Assembly (NCBI RefSeq): GCF_025909975.1
Contig: NZ_JAPCIO010000002.1
Location: 248,001 to 312,000, forward strand
DNA from: Flavobacterium lacisediminis
GTDB taxonomy: Bacteria > Bacteroidota > Bacteroidia > Flavobacteriales > Flavobacteriaceae
Direction of reading: 5' to 3'
DNA: 64,000 nucleotides
In this document: piece after piece, positions 26,476 to 35,720 of the stretch
Numbering within the stretch: position 1 is the stretch's first letter
How the letters are laid out: each line of letters starts with the position of its first letter
Notes under the pieces: model-generated
Told to the model about the DNA's origin: nothing
What the model saw: the letters and a program-made list of their open reading frames with translations, nothing else
The model's database searches: none
Position numbers and translations under genes: made by a program

Positions 26476-27621
26476 TTGGACAGAATTTCATTTAAAATAT
26501 ACAATTCAGTTAAGGAATTACCAGCACTTTGGGACATTGTGGCTCAGAGTAATGTTTTTCTACAAACGCCTTATCTATCTGTGCTTGAGCGCTCGGCTCC
26601 TGTAAATATGGAGTGTTTTTATATTGGTATTTTTGAAAAATCGGAATTAATAGGTGTTTCGTTGGCGCAATATTTAGATTTGAATAAATTGGAATCTTTT
26701 GGAGAAAGAGACAAATCGTTTAAAATTGCTATTCGAAATTTTATCTTCAAAAATTTCGCTTCTCACACACTTTTCCTTGGTAATAACATGATTACGGGTC
26801 AAAACGGTTATGTTTTTACAAAAGAAATCGATTTTGAGTGTATCAGTGATATTCTAATTCAAAGTGCAGAGGAAATAACCTTGTATTTTAAGAAAAAAGG
26901 GATAAATATTCATTTGGTTTCTTTCAAGGATTTTTACGAGCATTGTTCGGTGGAATTGAAGAAGTTTCGTTTTTCTAATGTATACGAGTTCAATACGCAA
27001 CCTAATATGATTTTCTATTTAGATGAAAAATGGAAATCAGAAGAAGATTATGTAGCCGCACTTTCGAAGAAATATCGTGACCAATTTAAAAGGGCTCGAA
27101 AAAAGAATGACGGAATAATCGTTAAAAATCTTTCTTTCGAAGAAGTGGTTCAGCATGAAAATACGATTTACGATTTGTATCATTATGTTGCTAAAAATGC
27201 GCCTTTTAATACGTTCTTTTTAGCAAAAAATCATTTTTCAACTTTAAAAGGGCAATGTGGTAATCGTTTTCAAATTTTTGGATATTTTTTGAATGATAGA
27301 TTAGTAGGTTTTCATACGTTATTGCTTAACGAATTTACACTAGAAACCTACTTTCTAGGTTATGATGAAACCATTCAAAAAGAAAATATGCTGTATTTGA
27401 ATATGTTGTACAACATGACGAAATATGGAATTGAAAACGGATTCAAAAAGATTATTTTCGGAAGAACGGCTCTGGAAATAAAGAGTTCTGTAGGAGCAAC
27501 ACCCGTTCAAATGTCGGGTTTTATTTATCACAATAATAAATTGGTAAACAAATTTATTGGTAAAATCTTCAAACAATTAGAGCCAGAACTTCATTGGCAA
27601 CAACGTCATCCTTTTAAATAA
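26476..27621 (+). CDS. Hypothetical protein with GNAT/FemAB-like acyltransferase fold
   Basis: The 381-residue protein resembles the peptidoglycan-interpeptide/FemAB-like acetyltransferase group: an N-terminal half with YIGIFEKSELIGVSLAQYL and a C-terminal half with FGYFLNDRLVGFHTLLLNEFTLETYFLGYDETIQKENMLYLNMLYNMTKYGIENGFKKIIFG, the pattern of an acyl-CoA N-acyltransferase. No signal peptide or membrane helix is present. There is no in-frame ATG at the N-terminus; I take the TTG at 26476, which directly follows the hairpin and gives a natural start (DRISFKIYNSVKELP). The substrate is unknown. Confidence 0.65.
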   Translation: MDRISFKIYNSVKELPALWDIVAQSNVFLQTPYLSVLERSAPVNMECFYIGIFEKSELIGVSLAQYLDLNKLESFGERDKSFKIAIRNFIFKNFASHTLFLGNNMITGQNGYVFTKEIDFECISDILIQSAEEITLYFKKKGINIHLVSFKDFYEHCSVELKKFRFSNVYEFNTQPNMIFYLDEKWKSEEDYVAALSKKYRDQFKRARKKNDGIIVKNLSFEEVVQHENTIYDLYHYVAKNAPFNTFFLAKNHFSTLKGQCGNRFQIFGYFLNDRLVGFHTLLLNEFTLETYFLGYDETIQKENMLYLNMLYNMTKYGIENGFKKIIFGRTALEIKSSVGATPVQMSGFIYHNNKLVNKFIGKIFKQLEPELHWQQRHPFK

Positions 27622-27642
27622 AATACGGCATATTACGTATAT
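27621..27642 (+). promoter_or_regulatory. Operator palindrome, site 4 (before the OmpA/PD40 gene)
   Basis: AAATACG-GCATATTA-CGTATAT lies directly after the stop of the previous gene (27619-27621). A clear -7 box TATATTTG follows at 27662-27669, its first base 30.5 bp from the palindrome centre. Confidence 0.75.
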
Positions 27643-27661
27643 AATCTAAAAAGGATTAAAT

Positions 27662-27669
27662 TATATTTG
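27662..27669 (+). promoter_or_regulatory. -7 box controlled by operator site 4
   Basis: TATATTTG matches TAnnTTTG. The ATG at 27700 is 30 bp downstream. No good TTG -33 element is present at the right distance, consistent with an activator doing that job. Confidence 0.6.
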
Positions 27670-27699
27670 TAAAGTTAATACAATCAAATCTTTACAATT

Positions 27700-29778
27700 A
27701 TGCGATTTACTTTTACTCTTTTAACTTTTTTTCTTGTTACAACTTTTGGATTTGCTCAAAAAGCACTTTTCAATGATACATTTCAAGATGATACTAACAA
27801 ATGGACATACAGTGGAGATGGATTCGACTCAAAAGTTGATGACGGAAAACTAATTTTAGAAAATAAGCATGCTACTAATTCTAAGTGGCGCTACATTTCA
27901 ATAACTCAAAATACCGAAGTGGTAGATTTTGATATTGAAGCTACAATAACTCTAGATAAAACTCCAAATGATTATGCTACTTATGGTTTGGTTTGGGGCA
28001 TGTATAGCGATAATTCTGATTACAGAGTTGTGCAATTATCTGCAAACAATCAAATACAAATTTATCATTATTACGGTAAAGAATTTCATTATGGTAAGAA
28101 ATGGACTGCCTCAAAAAATGTAGGAGGTAAAGGCAAAAAGAATAAGATAAAAGTAGAGAAAAGAGCTAATACTTTTAAGGTATATGTTAATGGTGTTTTA
28201 GAGCATCAAACGGGAGATAATTCGTATTATGGCACTTCGTTTGGATTTATTGTAGATGCTGGCGTTACTGTTGAAGTTGAAGATTTAAAAATAACAGAAC
28301 AGCCTTTTTCAATCAAAGTAGTTGAAGAATTCAATCCAAACTTGAAAATGGTAAAATTGCCAGAAACAGTATCTAGTCCAACTATAGAAGAAGCAAATCC
28401 TGTAATTTCGGCAGATGGTACTATCTTATATTTTGATAGAAAAGAAAATCCATTAAATGTTGAAAGCCCTAAAGACGATATTTGGTATTCGGTAAAAGAT
28501 AAAAATGGAAACTGGTCAGAAGCTAAAAATATTGGTCGACCATTAAATAATCGCGACAACAATTTTGTTATTTCATCTTCACCTGATAATAATACATTAT
28601 TGTTGGGAAATAAATATGCATCAGATGGTGTTTCACCTAATGGAGGTGGCGTTTCAATTGCTCAAAAAGGACAATCGGGATGGGAAATTCCGAAAGATGT
28701 AGTTATTGAGGATTTTATAAATACAAATGGATATGTTGGGTATTTTCTTTCTAACGATAATAAAAATTTATTAATGACGGTAGAACGACCTGAAGGGCTT
28801 GGATTAAAAGACATCTATGTTAGTTTCGTTAAAGAAGATGGAACATTTTCTAAACCTAAAAGTTTGGGTAATGTTGTTAATACTTTTGAAGATGAGGCAA
28901 ATCCGTTCTTAGCTTCAGATGGTAAAACATTATATTTTGCAAGTAAAGGACATCCAGGATATGGTCAGTTTGATTTATTCGTCACCAAGCGATTAGATGA
29001 TTCTTGGACAAATTGGACAATACCTGAAAATTTAGGTAATATTATCAATTCTCCATTATATGAATTAAGTATTTTTCTTTCAGCTAAAGGAGATAAGGCC
29101 TACATAGGAAAACAAAGAGATATCTGGGAAGTTGATAACACTGTAAAGCAAGATCCGGTTGTCTTAGTTAAAGGAAAAGTTTACGATGCTAAAACCAAAG
29201 AAATTTTAAGTGCTAAAATTGAATACAACAATTTAAAAACCAACAAAATGATTGGAACAGCTATTTCTGATCCAAAAACTGGAAGTTACTCAATTGTATT
29301 GCCTTACGGATTTAATTATAGTTTCATGGCAGATAAAGAAAACTATTACGCCATCACTCAAAACGTTGATTTATCTAATTTGAAAGAATACAAAGAAATG
29401 GAAGTGGATTTGTATTTAACACCAATTGAAAAAGGTGCGATTATTCGTTTAAATAATATATTTTTCGATTCTGGAAAGTACGATTTATTATCAGAATCAT
29501 TTGCTGAGTTAGATATTTTATTCGGATTATTAAAAGACAATAAAAATATTAAAATTGAAATTGCTGGTCATACAGATGCAGTTGGTTCTGATGTTGCTAA
29601 TATGGAATTGTCTAAAAACAGAGCAAACTCAGTTCAAAAATACTTGTTGGGAAAAGGTATTTCTTCAGATAGAATTGTAGCAAAAGGATACGGAGAAACC
29701 AAGTTTATTGCGCCAAATACAACCGAAGAAGGAAAACAATTAAACAGAAGAGTAGAGTTTGTGATTTTAGAAAAATAA
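27700..29778 (+). CDS. Outer-membrane-associated OmpA-family protein with LamG-like and PD40 propeller domains
   Basis: The 692-residue protein has a signal peptide, a concanavalin/LamG-like N-terminal domain (about 22-200, with NDTFQDDTNKWTYSGDGFDSK), a WD40-like/PD40 propeller (about 225-480, ADGTILYFDRK, SDGKTLYFASKGHPGYGQFDLFV), a carboxypeptidase-regulatory-like segment, and a C-terminal OmpA domain (about 585-692, IFFDSGKYDL, IEIAGHTDAVGSD, LSKNRANSV, NRRVEFVI) that binds peptidoglycan. It probably links the outer membrane to the cell wall. It is under operator site 4. A DUF4230 gene follows after 38 bp without a terminator. Confidence 0.88.
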   Translation: MRFTFTLLTFFLVTTFGFAQKALFNDTFQDDTNKWTYSGDGFDSKVDDGKLILENKHATNSKWRYISITQNTEVVDFDIEATITLDKTPNDYATYGLVWGMYSDNSDYRVVQLSANNQIQIYHYYGKEFHYGKKWTASKNVGGKGKKNKIKVEKRANTFKVYVNGVLEHQTGDNSYYGTSFGFIVDAGVTVEVEDLKITEQPFSIKVVEEFNPNLKMVKLPETVSSPTIEEANPVISADGTILYFDRKENPLNVESPKDDIWYSVKDKNGNWSEAKNIGRPLNNRDNNFVISSSPDNNTLLLGNKYASDGVSPNGGGVSIAQKGQSGWEIPKDVVIEDFINTNGYVGYFLSNDNKNLLMTVERPEGLGLKDIYVSFVKEDGTFSKPKSLGNVVNTFEDEANPFLASDGKTLYFASKGHPGYGQFDLFVTKRLDDSWTNWTIPENLGNIINSPLYELSIFLSAKGDKAYIGKQRDIWEVDNTVKQDPVVLVKGKVYDAKTKEILSAKIEYNNLKTNKMIGTAISDPKTGSYSIVLPYGFNYSFMADKENYYAITQNVDLSNLKEYKEMEVDLYLTPIEKGAIIRLNNIFFDSGKYDLLSESFAELDILFGLLKDNKNIKIEIAGHTDAVGSDVANMELSKNRANSVQKYLLGKGISSDRIVAKGYGETKFIAPNTTEEGKQLNRRVEFVILEK

Positions 29779-29816
29779 TTCGAGGAACTTTTCTATCTTC
29801 GTGTAAAATTTAAAAC

Positions 29817-30503
29817 ATGGCACGAACAAGTTCTACCGAAACCGCAATAAAAAATATGCTCATTCCATTAGTGCAAGCTATTGGCCGCTCGGGAAAGTTA
29901 ATTTACTTGTTGATTTTTTTGATCGTTGGGTTTTTGGGGTATCAGTTTTTTACAAAAAAATCGAATACAACGACAATTGAATACGATACCAATTTGATTC
30001 AAGTTCAAATTAAAAATGTTGGAAAATTAGTAGTAACGGAAGGACATTTTGCCGAAGTTTTAACGTATAAAGACAAAAAAGAAACTTATATTCCAGGCTT
30101 GTCTTTCGACAAAAAAGCATTGGTTGTTATAAATGCTGATGTTACGGTTGGTTTTGATTTGAGCAAAGTAACGTATGATATTGATGCAAAAAATAAAATG
30201 TTAACCATTACTAATATTCCAAAAGAAGAAATAAAGATTAGTCCCGATTTTAAATATTATGACACTGAATCTTCTACTTTTAATGAATTTACAGGCGAAG
30301 ATTACAATAAGATCAATAAAATTGCGAGAGCAAATTTGGCTAAAAAAATCGAAAAATCTACACTAAAAACTAATGCTCAAAATAGATTATTGAGCGAGCT
30401 TTCTAAAATGTTGATCGTAACAAACTCTTTAGGTTGGACGTTATCTTACAAAGGAAATGTAGTAAAAAACGATAAAGATTTAGAATTAAAAATAATCGAT
30501 TAA
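29817..30503 (+). CDS. DUF4230 family protein
   Basis: The 228-residue protein has an N-terminal membrane helix (IYLLIFLIVGFLGYQFF) and a soluble domain with IQVQIKNVGKLVVTEGHFAEVLTY and VNADVTVGFDLSKVTYDIDAKNKMLTITNIPKEEI, the family pattern. The function is unknown. It lies 38 bp after the OmpA/PD40 gene and is possibly co-transcribed. Operator site 5 begins at its stop codon. Confidence 0.8.
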   Translation: MARTSSTETAIKNMLIPLVQAIGRSGKLIYLLIFLIVGFLGYQFFTKKSNTTTIEYDTNLIQVQIKNVGKLVVTEGHFAEVLTYKDKKETYIPGLSFDKKALVVINADVTVGFDLSKVTYDIDAKNKMLTITNIPKEEIKISPDFKYYDTESSTFNEFTGEDYNKINKIARANLAKKIEKSTLKTNAQNRLLSELSKMLIVTNSLGWTLSYKGNVVKNDKDLELKIID

Positions 30504-30523
30504 ATACGCATTTATTCGTATTG
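30502..30523 (+). promoter_or_regulatory. Operator palindrome, site 5 (before small gene and kinase B)
   Basis: AAATACG-CATTTATT-CGTATTG overlaps the stop codon of the DUF4230 gene. The -7-like CAAATTTG is at 30544-30551, 31.5 bp from the palindrome centre. Confidence 0.78.
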
Positions 30524-30531
30524 AAAAAACC

Positions 30532-30575
30532 AAGTCATTAAGTCAAATTTGTAATTGATTTAATGACTTTTTTTT
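30532..30575 (+). terminator. Terminator of the DUF4230 gene with the downstream -7 box in its loop
   Basis: AAGTCATTAA and TTAATGACTT are a perfect 10-bp stem with an 18-base loop containing CAAATTTG; a T-run follows and ends at the ATG of the next gene. Confidence 0.65.
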
Positions 30576-30848
30576 ATGGATAAATTAATAATATTAGTTC
30601 TTGTTTTATTATCACTTTTAGCGATTAAGCTCATAATTGCAAATAAAAGAATTAAGCAAATGCATTATTTGAAGATGAAGCAACTAAAAGATATTTTCAA
30701 AAACTTGTCAAGTAAGCAGGAAATATTAAGTCAAAAAGCTTCTATTTCAACTGATTTTCAATCCAATTATAAATCGGATATGAAGAAATTAGGTGAAGAA
30801 ATTTTTGTGTTGCAAAAAAGAATATTTGAGTTACTTACAAAGAAATAA
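30576..30848 (+). CDS. Small membrane protein with coiled coil, first gene of cassette B
   Basis: The 90-residue product has an N-terminal membrane helix (LIILVLVLLSLLAIKLIIA) followed by a Lys/Glu-rich helix, probably a cytoplasmic coiled coil (about 27-90), ending FELLTKK. No family is recognised. The same layout (one N-terminal helix plus a charged helical tail) occurs in the small gene before kinase C. It is preceded by operator site 5 and followed after 38 bp by kinase B, so it is probably co-regulated with it. Confidence 0.7.
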   Translation: MDKLIILVLVLLSLLAIKLIIANKRIKQMHYLKMKQLKDIFKNLSSKQEILSQKASISTDFQSNYKSDMKKLGEEIFVLQKRIFELLTKK

Positions 30849-30886
30849 ATTTGTATTTTTAGTTAACAATAGAACCTAATATTTAA

Positions 30887-32806
30887 ATGAAAAAATACGC
30901 TATTTTATTGGTTTTAATGAGTTGTTTTGGTTTTGCTCAAGATTTGCAGCAACATATTGCAACGTTGAAGAAAGAATTAAAATCAAATCCTAATTTAGAA
31001 AGAACTACTCAAATATTTTCGGATTTAACTTGGGATTATATCGATGTTTCTCTTGATTCTGCATTAGTTTATGGGGAAAAAGCATTATTGTTCGCCCAGA
31101 AAACGAAGAAACATCAACTCATTTCTCAATGCTATTCTAACCTAGGTGGCGTTTATTTGCGAAAAGAAAACTTTAAAAAATCAGAAGAAAGTTATCAAAA
31201 AGCCATTCAAATTAGAACCGCTAATAAAGATTTTGAGGGAGTTGCTAAAGCAAAAATCAATATTGGAAATGTATTTGCAAGTAAGCAAGATTATGTACCA
31301 GCAACTAAGTATTTTATTCAAGCAATTCAATATTTTGAAGGCAAAAACGATACCATTGTAAGTTTGACTAAAGGAAATTTGGGTTTGATTTTCTTTGAGA
31401 TGAAGAACTATGCAAAAGCCATTAAATATTTAGAAGAATCAACCGATTTTTTAAAGAAAAACGACATGAAGCAAGGTTTGTGTCATACTTATCTTTCACT
31501 AGGCGATGTGTATTTGGATAAAAAAGATACTTTAAAAGCATTGAATTCATATAAAACAAGCCTTGAAAATTGTAAATCATGTAAAGATAATCTTGGAATT
31601 TCAACTTTAAATCAACGAATTGGTGCTGTTCATTCCGCAAAAGGAAATTCGGAAAGTGCTAAGAAATATTATCAAATTTCAGAAAAACTTTTGAAAGAAT
31701 TAAATTCTGAAATTGAACAAACCAATGTTTTATTATCAAAGTCGGAAGACTTCATTCAACAAAAAAAATATCGTGAAGCTTATAAAATATTGTTGCAAGT
31801 TAAAAAGATTCACAAAGAATACGAGTCTGACCGATATTTATTAGAAACCTACAAAAAGTTAACTTTGGTTTGTTTGTACCAAGAAATGAAAGATAGTAGT
31901 GCTTTTTATTTCAATCAATACACCAATTTGAAAGAGGAAAAGCTAAAGGCTTCTGTTTTAGAACAAACGGCTGAATTGGAAACCAAATACCAAACAGCCG
32001 AAAAAGAAAAACAACTGTTACAAAAAGAAGCTGAAGCCAAAAAGAAAACCACAACCATAATTATTCTTTCGCTATTAGCTTTTTTCATTGCGATTGTTGG
32101 ATTTTTAATTTACCGTCAACAACGTTTGAAAAATGTGCAACAAAAGCAAGAATTTGAATTGCAATCGGCTATTGCTCAAATTGAAAATCAAAATAAATTA
32201 CACGAACAACGATTGGCGATTTCAAGAGATTTGCATGATAACATTGGTGCACAATTGACATTTATTATTTCTTCGGTTGAGAATTTAAAATTCGGTTTTC
32301 CAACGATTGAGAATTCCATTAAAAATCATTTGACCAAGATTAGCGATTTTACGAAAACCACAATTGTAGAACTTCGCGATACGATTTGGGCCATGAATGC
32401 CAACGAATTTACGTTTGATGATTTAAGTTCCAGAATTTATAATTTTATTGAAAAAGCGCAATCGGCTAAAGAAAACACAGCATTTAAATTTTTGGTTGAT
32501 GATAGTTTGAAAAACAGTAAATTTTCATCTTTAGAAGGTGTTAATTTGTATAGAACGATTCAGGAAGCGGTAAATAACGCCATTAAATATGCCGATGCAA
32601 CGGAAGTTTCAGTTCAAGTACAACCAAATGAAAACGGAATTGTAATTGATATTTCAGACAACGGAAAAGGTTTCGATTTGGAAACAATTGATTTTGGAAA
32701 CGGAATTGTAAACATGCAAAAGCGTATCGAAGAAATTGGGGGTGTTTTCAAAATCCAATCCGAACTTACAAAAGGAACTCAAATTACAATTTCACTAAAC
32801 AAATAA
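30887..32806 (+). CDS. Sensor histidine kinase with periplasmic TPR domain (cassette B)
   Basis: The 639-residue protein has a signal peptide (ILLVLMSCFGFAQ), a TPR region (about 25-370, for example SQCYSNLGGVYLRKENFKKSEES), a membrane helix (about 390-410, TTIIILSLLAFFIAIVGFLIY), a coiled coil, HisKA_3 with His450 in RDLHDNIGAQL and HATPase_c (EAVNNAIKYA, DNGKGFD). The catalytic part is closely similar to kinase A and less so to C. The regulator begins 3 bp after its stop. Confidence 0.93.
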   Translation: MKKYAILLVLMSCFGFAQDLQQHIATLKKELKSNPNLERTTQIFSDLTWDYIDVSLDSALVYGEKALLFAQKTKKHQLISQCYSNLGGVYLRKENFKKSEESYQKAIQIRTANKDFEGVAKAKINIGNVFASKQDYVPATKYFIQAIQYFEGKNDTIVSLTKGNLGLIFFEMKNYAKAIKYLEESTDFLKKNDMKQGLCHTYLSLGDVYLDKKDTLKALNSYKTSLENCKSCKDNLGISTLNQRIGAVHSAKGNSESAKKYYQISEKLLKELNSEIEQTNVLLSKSEDFIQQKKYREAYKILLQVKKIHKEYESDRYLLETYKKLTLVCLYQEMKDSSAFYFNQYTNLKEEKLKASVLEQTAELETKYQTAEKEKQLLQKEAEAKKKTTTIIILSLLAFFIAIVGFLIYRQQRLKNVQQKQEFELQSAIAQIENQNKLHEQRLAISRDLHDNIGAQLTFIISSVENLKFGFPTIENSIKNHLTKISDFTKTTIVELRDTIWAMNANEFTFDDLSSRIYNFIEKAQSAKENTAFKFLVDDSLKNSKFSSLEGVNLYRTIQEAVNNAIKYADATEVSVQVQPNENGIVIDISDNGKGFDLETIDFGNGIVNMQKRIEEIGGVFKIQSELTKGTQITISLNK

Positions 32807-32809
32807 TCC

Positions 32810-33457
32810 ATGATTCGAATTGCCATAGTTGACGATAATACATTTCTGCAAAAAACGATACAAGATAAATTGAGTTTTTTTGCTGATGTTGAGGTGCGAA
32901 TGAAAGCCATTCACGGACAAGATATCATTGAAAAATTAGAAAAAAATCACAACCTCGATTTAATTCTAATGGATATCGAAATGCCAAAAATGGATGGTAT
33001 CGAAGCAACGGCAATTATTAAATCAAAGTTTCCACAAATCAAAATAATCATGCTAACGGTTTTTGATAATGATGAGAATATTTTCAAAGCCATAAAAGCG
33101 GGAGCTGATGGTTATTTCCTAAAAGAAGTGAATCCACAAGAATTGTACAATGGTATTCAAGAAACCTTATCAGGTGGGGCAGGAATGACGCCTTCAATTG
33201 CATTAAAAACGCTTAAATTATTACGTGAACCTTTAGTTTTTGATGATTCAATTACCAAAGAAGAAATCAGTTTAACTACTAGAGAAATTGAAGTGTTGGA
33301 ACAATTAAGCAAAGGATTAAAATACAATGCCATTGCCGAAAATTTGTTTCTTTCACCAGGAACTATTCGTAAACATGTGGAGAATATTTACACTAAACTT
33401 CAAGTCCACAATAAATTAGAAGCCATTCAAAAAGCAAAAAATAATAAGTTGATTTAA
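32810..33457 (+). CDS. NarL/LuxR-type response regulator (cassette B)
   Basis: The 215-residue protein has a receiver domain (acidic pair D8/D9, phosphoacceptor D55 in LMDIEMP) and a LuxR-type DNA-binding domain with recognition region LSPGTIRKHVENIYTKLQVH. It starts 3 bp after the kinase stop. The sequence is close to regulator A, so both could recognise the same operators. A copy of the palindrome (site 6) begins 4 bp downstream of its stop codon, ahead of the next operon. Confidence 0.93.
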   Translation: MIRIAIVDDNTFLQKTIQDKLSFFADVEVRMKAIHGQDIIEKLEKNHNLDLILMDIEMPKMDGIEATAIIKSKFPQIKIIMLTVFDNDENIFKAIKAGADGYFLKEVNPQELYNGIQETLSGGAGMTPSIALKTLKLLREPLVFDDSITKEEISLTTREIEVLEQLSKGLKYNAIAENLFLSPGTIRKHVENIYTKLQVHNKLEAIQKAKNNKLI

Positions 33458-33460
33458 TCA

Positions 33461-33482
33461 ATATACGAATTTCTACGTATTT
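33461..33482 (+). promoter_or_regulatory. Operator palindrome, site 6, with an extra half-site
   Basis: ATATACG-AATTTCTA-CGTATTT is followed by a second copy of the right half, CGTATTT at 33488-33494. The -7-like TAATTTTA at 33503-33510 lies 31.5 bp from the centre of the first palindrome. Confidence 0.75.
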
Positions 33483-33557
33483 CTTTACGTATTTCTACCG
33501 CATAATTTTACTTCATAATTAAGAACAAAAAATGTTTCACTAATTCTGAAGATTATT

Positions 33558-34262
33558 ATGAAAAAAATGCAATTATTTTCAATACTTATTTTGGCTTTTG
33601 CTTTTCAAAATGCAACTGCGCAATTAGACAAATTAGCCGTAAAATTCAATACGGGAATGTCGTTCTCAAAACCTGGAGACGATTTAGGTGAAGTAGCCGA
33701 CAAAGGAAAAGCAATGCAATTATTTGCCAGTTTAGAAGGCTCTTACCATGTAAATTTCACCAAAAACACCAAATTTGGTTTCAAAGGTGCAGCAGTTATT
33801 GGTAGAGATTGGGCTAACTTTTTAGCAGCTGATAGAAGTACCGAATTAAAAGTTGCTGTTACAAGTGCAAAGCTAAGAGTATATCCACTTTCATACGACG
33901 GAAATATTGAAGATGGATTAGAACAATTACTTCCAGAGGGTTTACCTTTTTTAGTTGAAATTCCTGTTTATATCGGTATTTATTCAGTTTTTAATAGTTT
34001 ACATTTTGATTATGGTGTAGGAAGTGGTAAAATTCTTGAAACTGCTTATGTGGATGAAGTTAACTTTCAAGACGAAACGGTAAAACGCACTATGAAATAT
34101 TTCGGCTGGGGTTTTCAACCACAAATTTTCCAATCCGATTCAGAAAAATGGTCGTGTAATGCAGTTTTCGATTTCGGGAAATATTCTTGGAAAAATGCTG
34201 GCGGGGGAACTTCATCTTTCAAAAGCAACCACGTAGGCTTTGGTGTTCAATATAACTTCTAA
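33558..34262 (+). CDS. Secreted outer-membrane-type hypothetical protein
   Basis: The 234-residue protein has a signal peptide (LFSILILAFAFQNATAQ) and a mature part with alternating polar and hydrophobic strands, ending in VGFGVQYNF with a terminal Phe, which is typical of small outer-membrane barrels. No family is recognised. It is the first gene behind operator site 6 and is followed by three related genes; the first gap is 11 bp. Confidence 0.65.
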   Translation: MKKMQLFSILILAFAFQNATAQLDKLAVKFNTGMSFSKPGDDLGEVADKGKAMQLFASLEGSYHVNFTKNTKFGFKGAAVIGRDWANFLAADRSTELKVAVTSAKLRVYPLSYDGNIEDGLEQLLPEGLPFLVEIPVYIGIYSVFNSLHFDYGVGSGKILETAYVDEVNFQDETVKRTMKYFGWGFQPQIFQSDSEKWSCNAVFDFGKYSWKNAGGGTSSFKSNHVGFGVQYNF

Positions 34263-34273
34263 ATAGTATAAAA

Positions 34274-35626
34274 ATGAAAAAAATAATCACTTTAATAGCA
34301 GTATTGGTAATCAATTTTACGAATGCTCAAATCGCAAAATACAAAGCTTCGGATTTTAATTTATCTGCTGATGTGACAAAATATGAAGAGAAAGAATTTT
34401 ATTATGATTTCGAATTAAATAAATATAAGTTATCAAACACAAGAACGATTTATTTAGAGAAAGGTTTGGTAACAAAAATCGAAAACCTATCCAATTATTT
34501 CATGTATATGGAAGCGACTAACACATTTAATTATAAAAATGGATTACTACAATCGATTCATACTAAAACACAAATGGGTGAATACGCCGAAAACTTTGTG
34601 CACAAAAATGGTAAAATCGTTGAAAAAAAGGATACTACTAAAAAAAGTGTATTTGAATATGATGCCAAAGGAAATTTGAGTAAAGAAACAGTGTATGAAA
34701 AAGATGCAATGGTTGAAAAAATTACTTATGCTAATTACACTGCACCAAATTCATACACTAAAAAGTCAATTAAATATGCTAACAATGAAGAAGATCAAGT
34801 TAATGAGCAAATTATCAAAAATGGGTTATTGATTTCAGAAAAAAACACGACTAAATATTCAACTTTAACCGAAACCTATCAATACGATAAAAGCAGAAAT
34901 CAAGTTCAATACACAAGAGATGATAAGGTTTTTAAAAGCAGTTATGAATACGACAGTAAAGGGAATATTGTGCGTTCACAAATTCAACAACTCGATTTTG
35001 ATACTGATGATAAAGTTAACTATTTCACATTTGCAAAGGTTACATATTCAAACGGTAAAACTGCTGGTAAAACTGATTTTGATGTAAATTATGTTAAAAA
35101 GTACGATTCAAATTCGGCTTCTTATGACGTGAGCACATCTTTTCATGGCGCTTCTGACGAAGAATTAAATAAAGCTTTAGCCGATTTGCAAGCGTTATTA
35201 AAATCAACCTATAAGATTAAGAAAAATCAAGATAATTCTTTTACAATAAAAGATTCAAAAGAGGAAGAAATTACAAATAGCGTAGATGCCGTTAGAAGTA
35301 AAAATGACATTTTGGTTTATGACATTTTGTATGAAAAATCAGTATTACTAAAAAACTTTTATAACGATGAAGTAATAGTTGGAGAATGGTATGAAATGAA
35401 AGAATTGTCTTCGCCTACAGGAATGTATTGGATATTTTCAGAAGCACCAGAGTTTTTTGTGATTCAAAACGGAGTAATCTTAGATTCATCTTTGTACAAA
35501 TTGGTAAAAACACAAAAAGACGATGATTTCATTGTACAAGAAGCCGGAATTGACAAATACATCATTCGCAATTTGAATTCAAAAGGTTTTGAAACATTTT
35601 ATCCATTGGAATTTTTAAATAATTAA
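34274..35626 (+). CDS. Secreted protein with YD-type repeats, paralogue 1 of 3
   Basis: The 450-residue protein has a signal peptide and short repeats of the form FEYDAKGNLSKE, YQYDKSRNQVQ, YEYDSKGNIVRSQ, which resemble RHS/YD repeats without the rest of an RHS toxin. The second half is a different domain (FTFAKVTYSNGKTAGKTDFDVNYVKKYD, then SPTGMYWIF and PLEFL). It is related to the next two genes, with a shared N-terminus (SDF.S.DV.K.EE). No toxin or processing region is seen; a cell-surface role is inferred from the signal peptide. Confidence 0.7.
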   Translation: MKKIITLIAVLVINFTNAQIAKYKASDFNLSADVTKYEEKEFYYDFELNKYKLSNTRTIYLEKGLVTKIENLSNYFMYMEATNTFNYKNGLLQSIHTKTQMGEYAENFVHKNGKIVEKKDTTKKSVFEYDAKGNLSKETVYEKDAMVEKITYANYTAPNSYTKKSIKYANNEEDQVNEQIIKNGLLISEKNTTKYSTLTETYQYDKSRNQVQYTRDDKVFKSSYEYDSKGNIVRSQIQQLDFDTDDKVNYFTFAKVTYSNGKTAGKTDFDVNYVKKYDSNSASYDVSTSFHGASDEELNKALADLQALLKSTYKIKKNQDNSFTIKDSKEEEITNSVDAVRSKNDILVYDILYEKSVLLKNFYNDEVIVGEWYEMKELSSPTGMYWIFSEAPEFFVIQNGVILDSSLYKLVKTQKDDDFIVQEAGIDKYIIRNLNSKGFETFYPLEFLNN

Positions 35627-35632
35627 ACATGA

Positions 35633-35684
35633 AATCGCCACTAACAACAAGTTGCGTAAGCAACACCAATGAAGATAGGCGATT
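35633..35684 (+). other. Structured intergenic element between paralogues 1 and 2
   Basis: AATCGCC (35633-35639) pairs with GGCGATT (35678-35684), enclosing an inner hairpin GTTGC-GTAA-GCAAC (35651-35664). No T-run follows, so it is not a standard terminator. It also contains a 23-codon ATG frame, which I do not call as a gene. Confidence 0.45.
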
Positions 35685-35720
35685 ACATATGACCTTTTAA
35701 AAACAAATAATTATCTACAT

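Noticed and set aside
35631..35702. A 23-codon ATG frame covering the structured element
   Set aside because: No hydrophobic or domain features, and the sequence is explained by the two stems.
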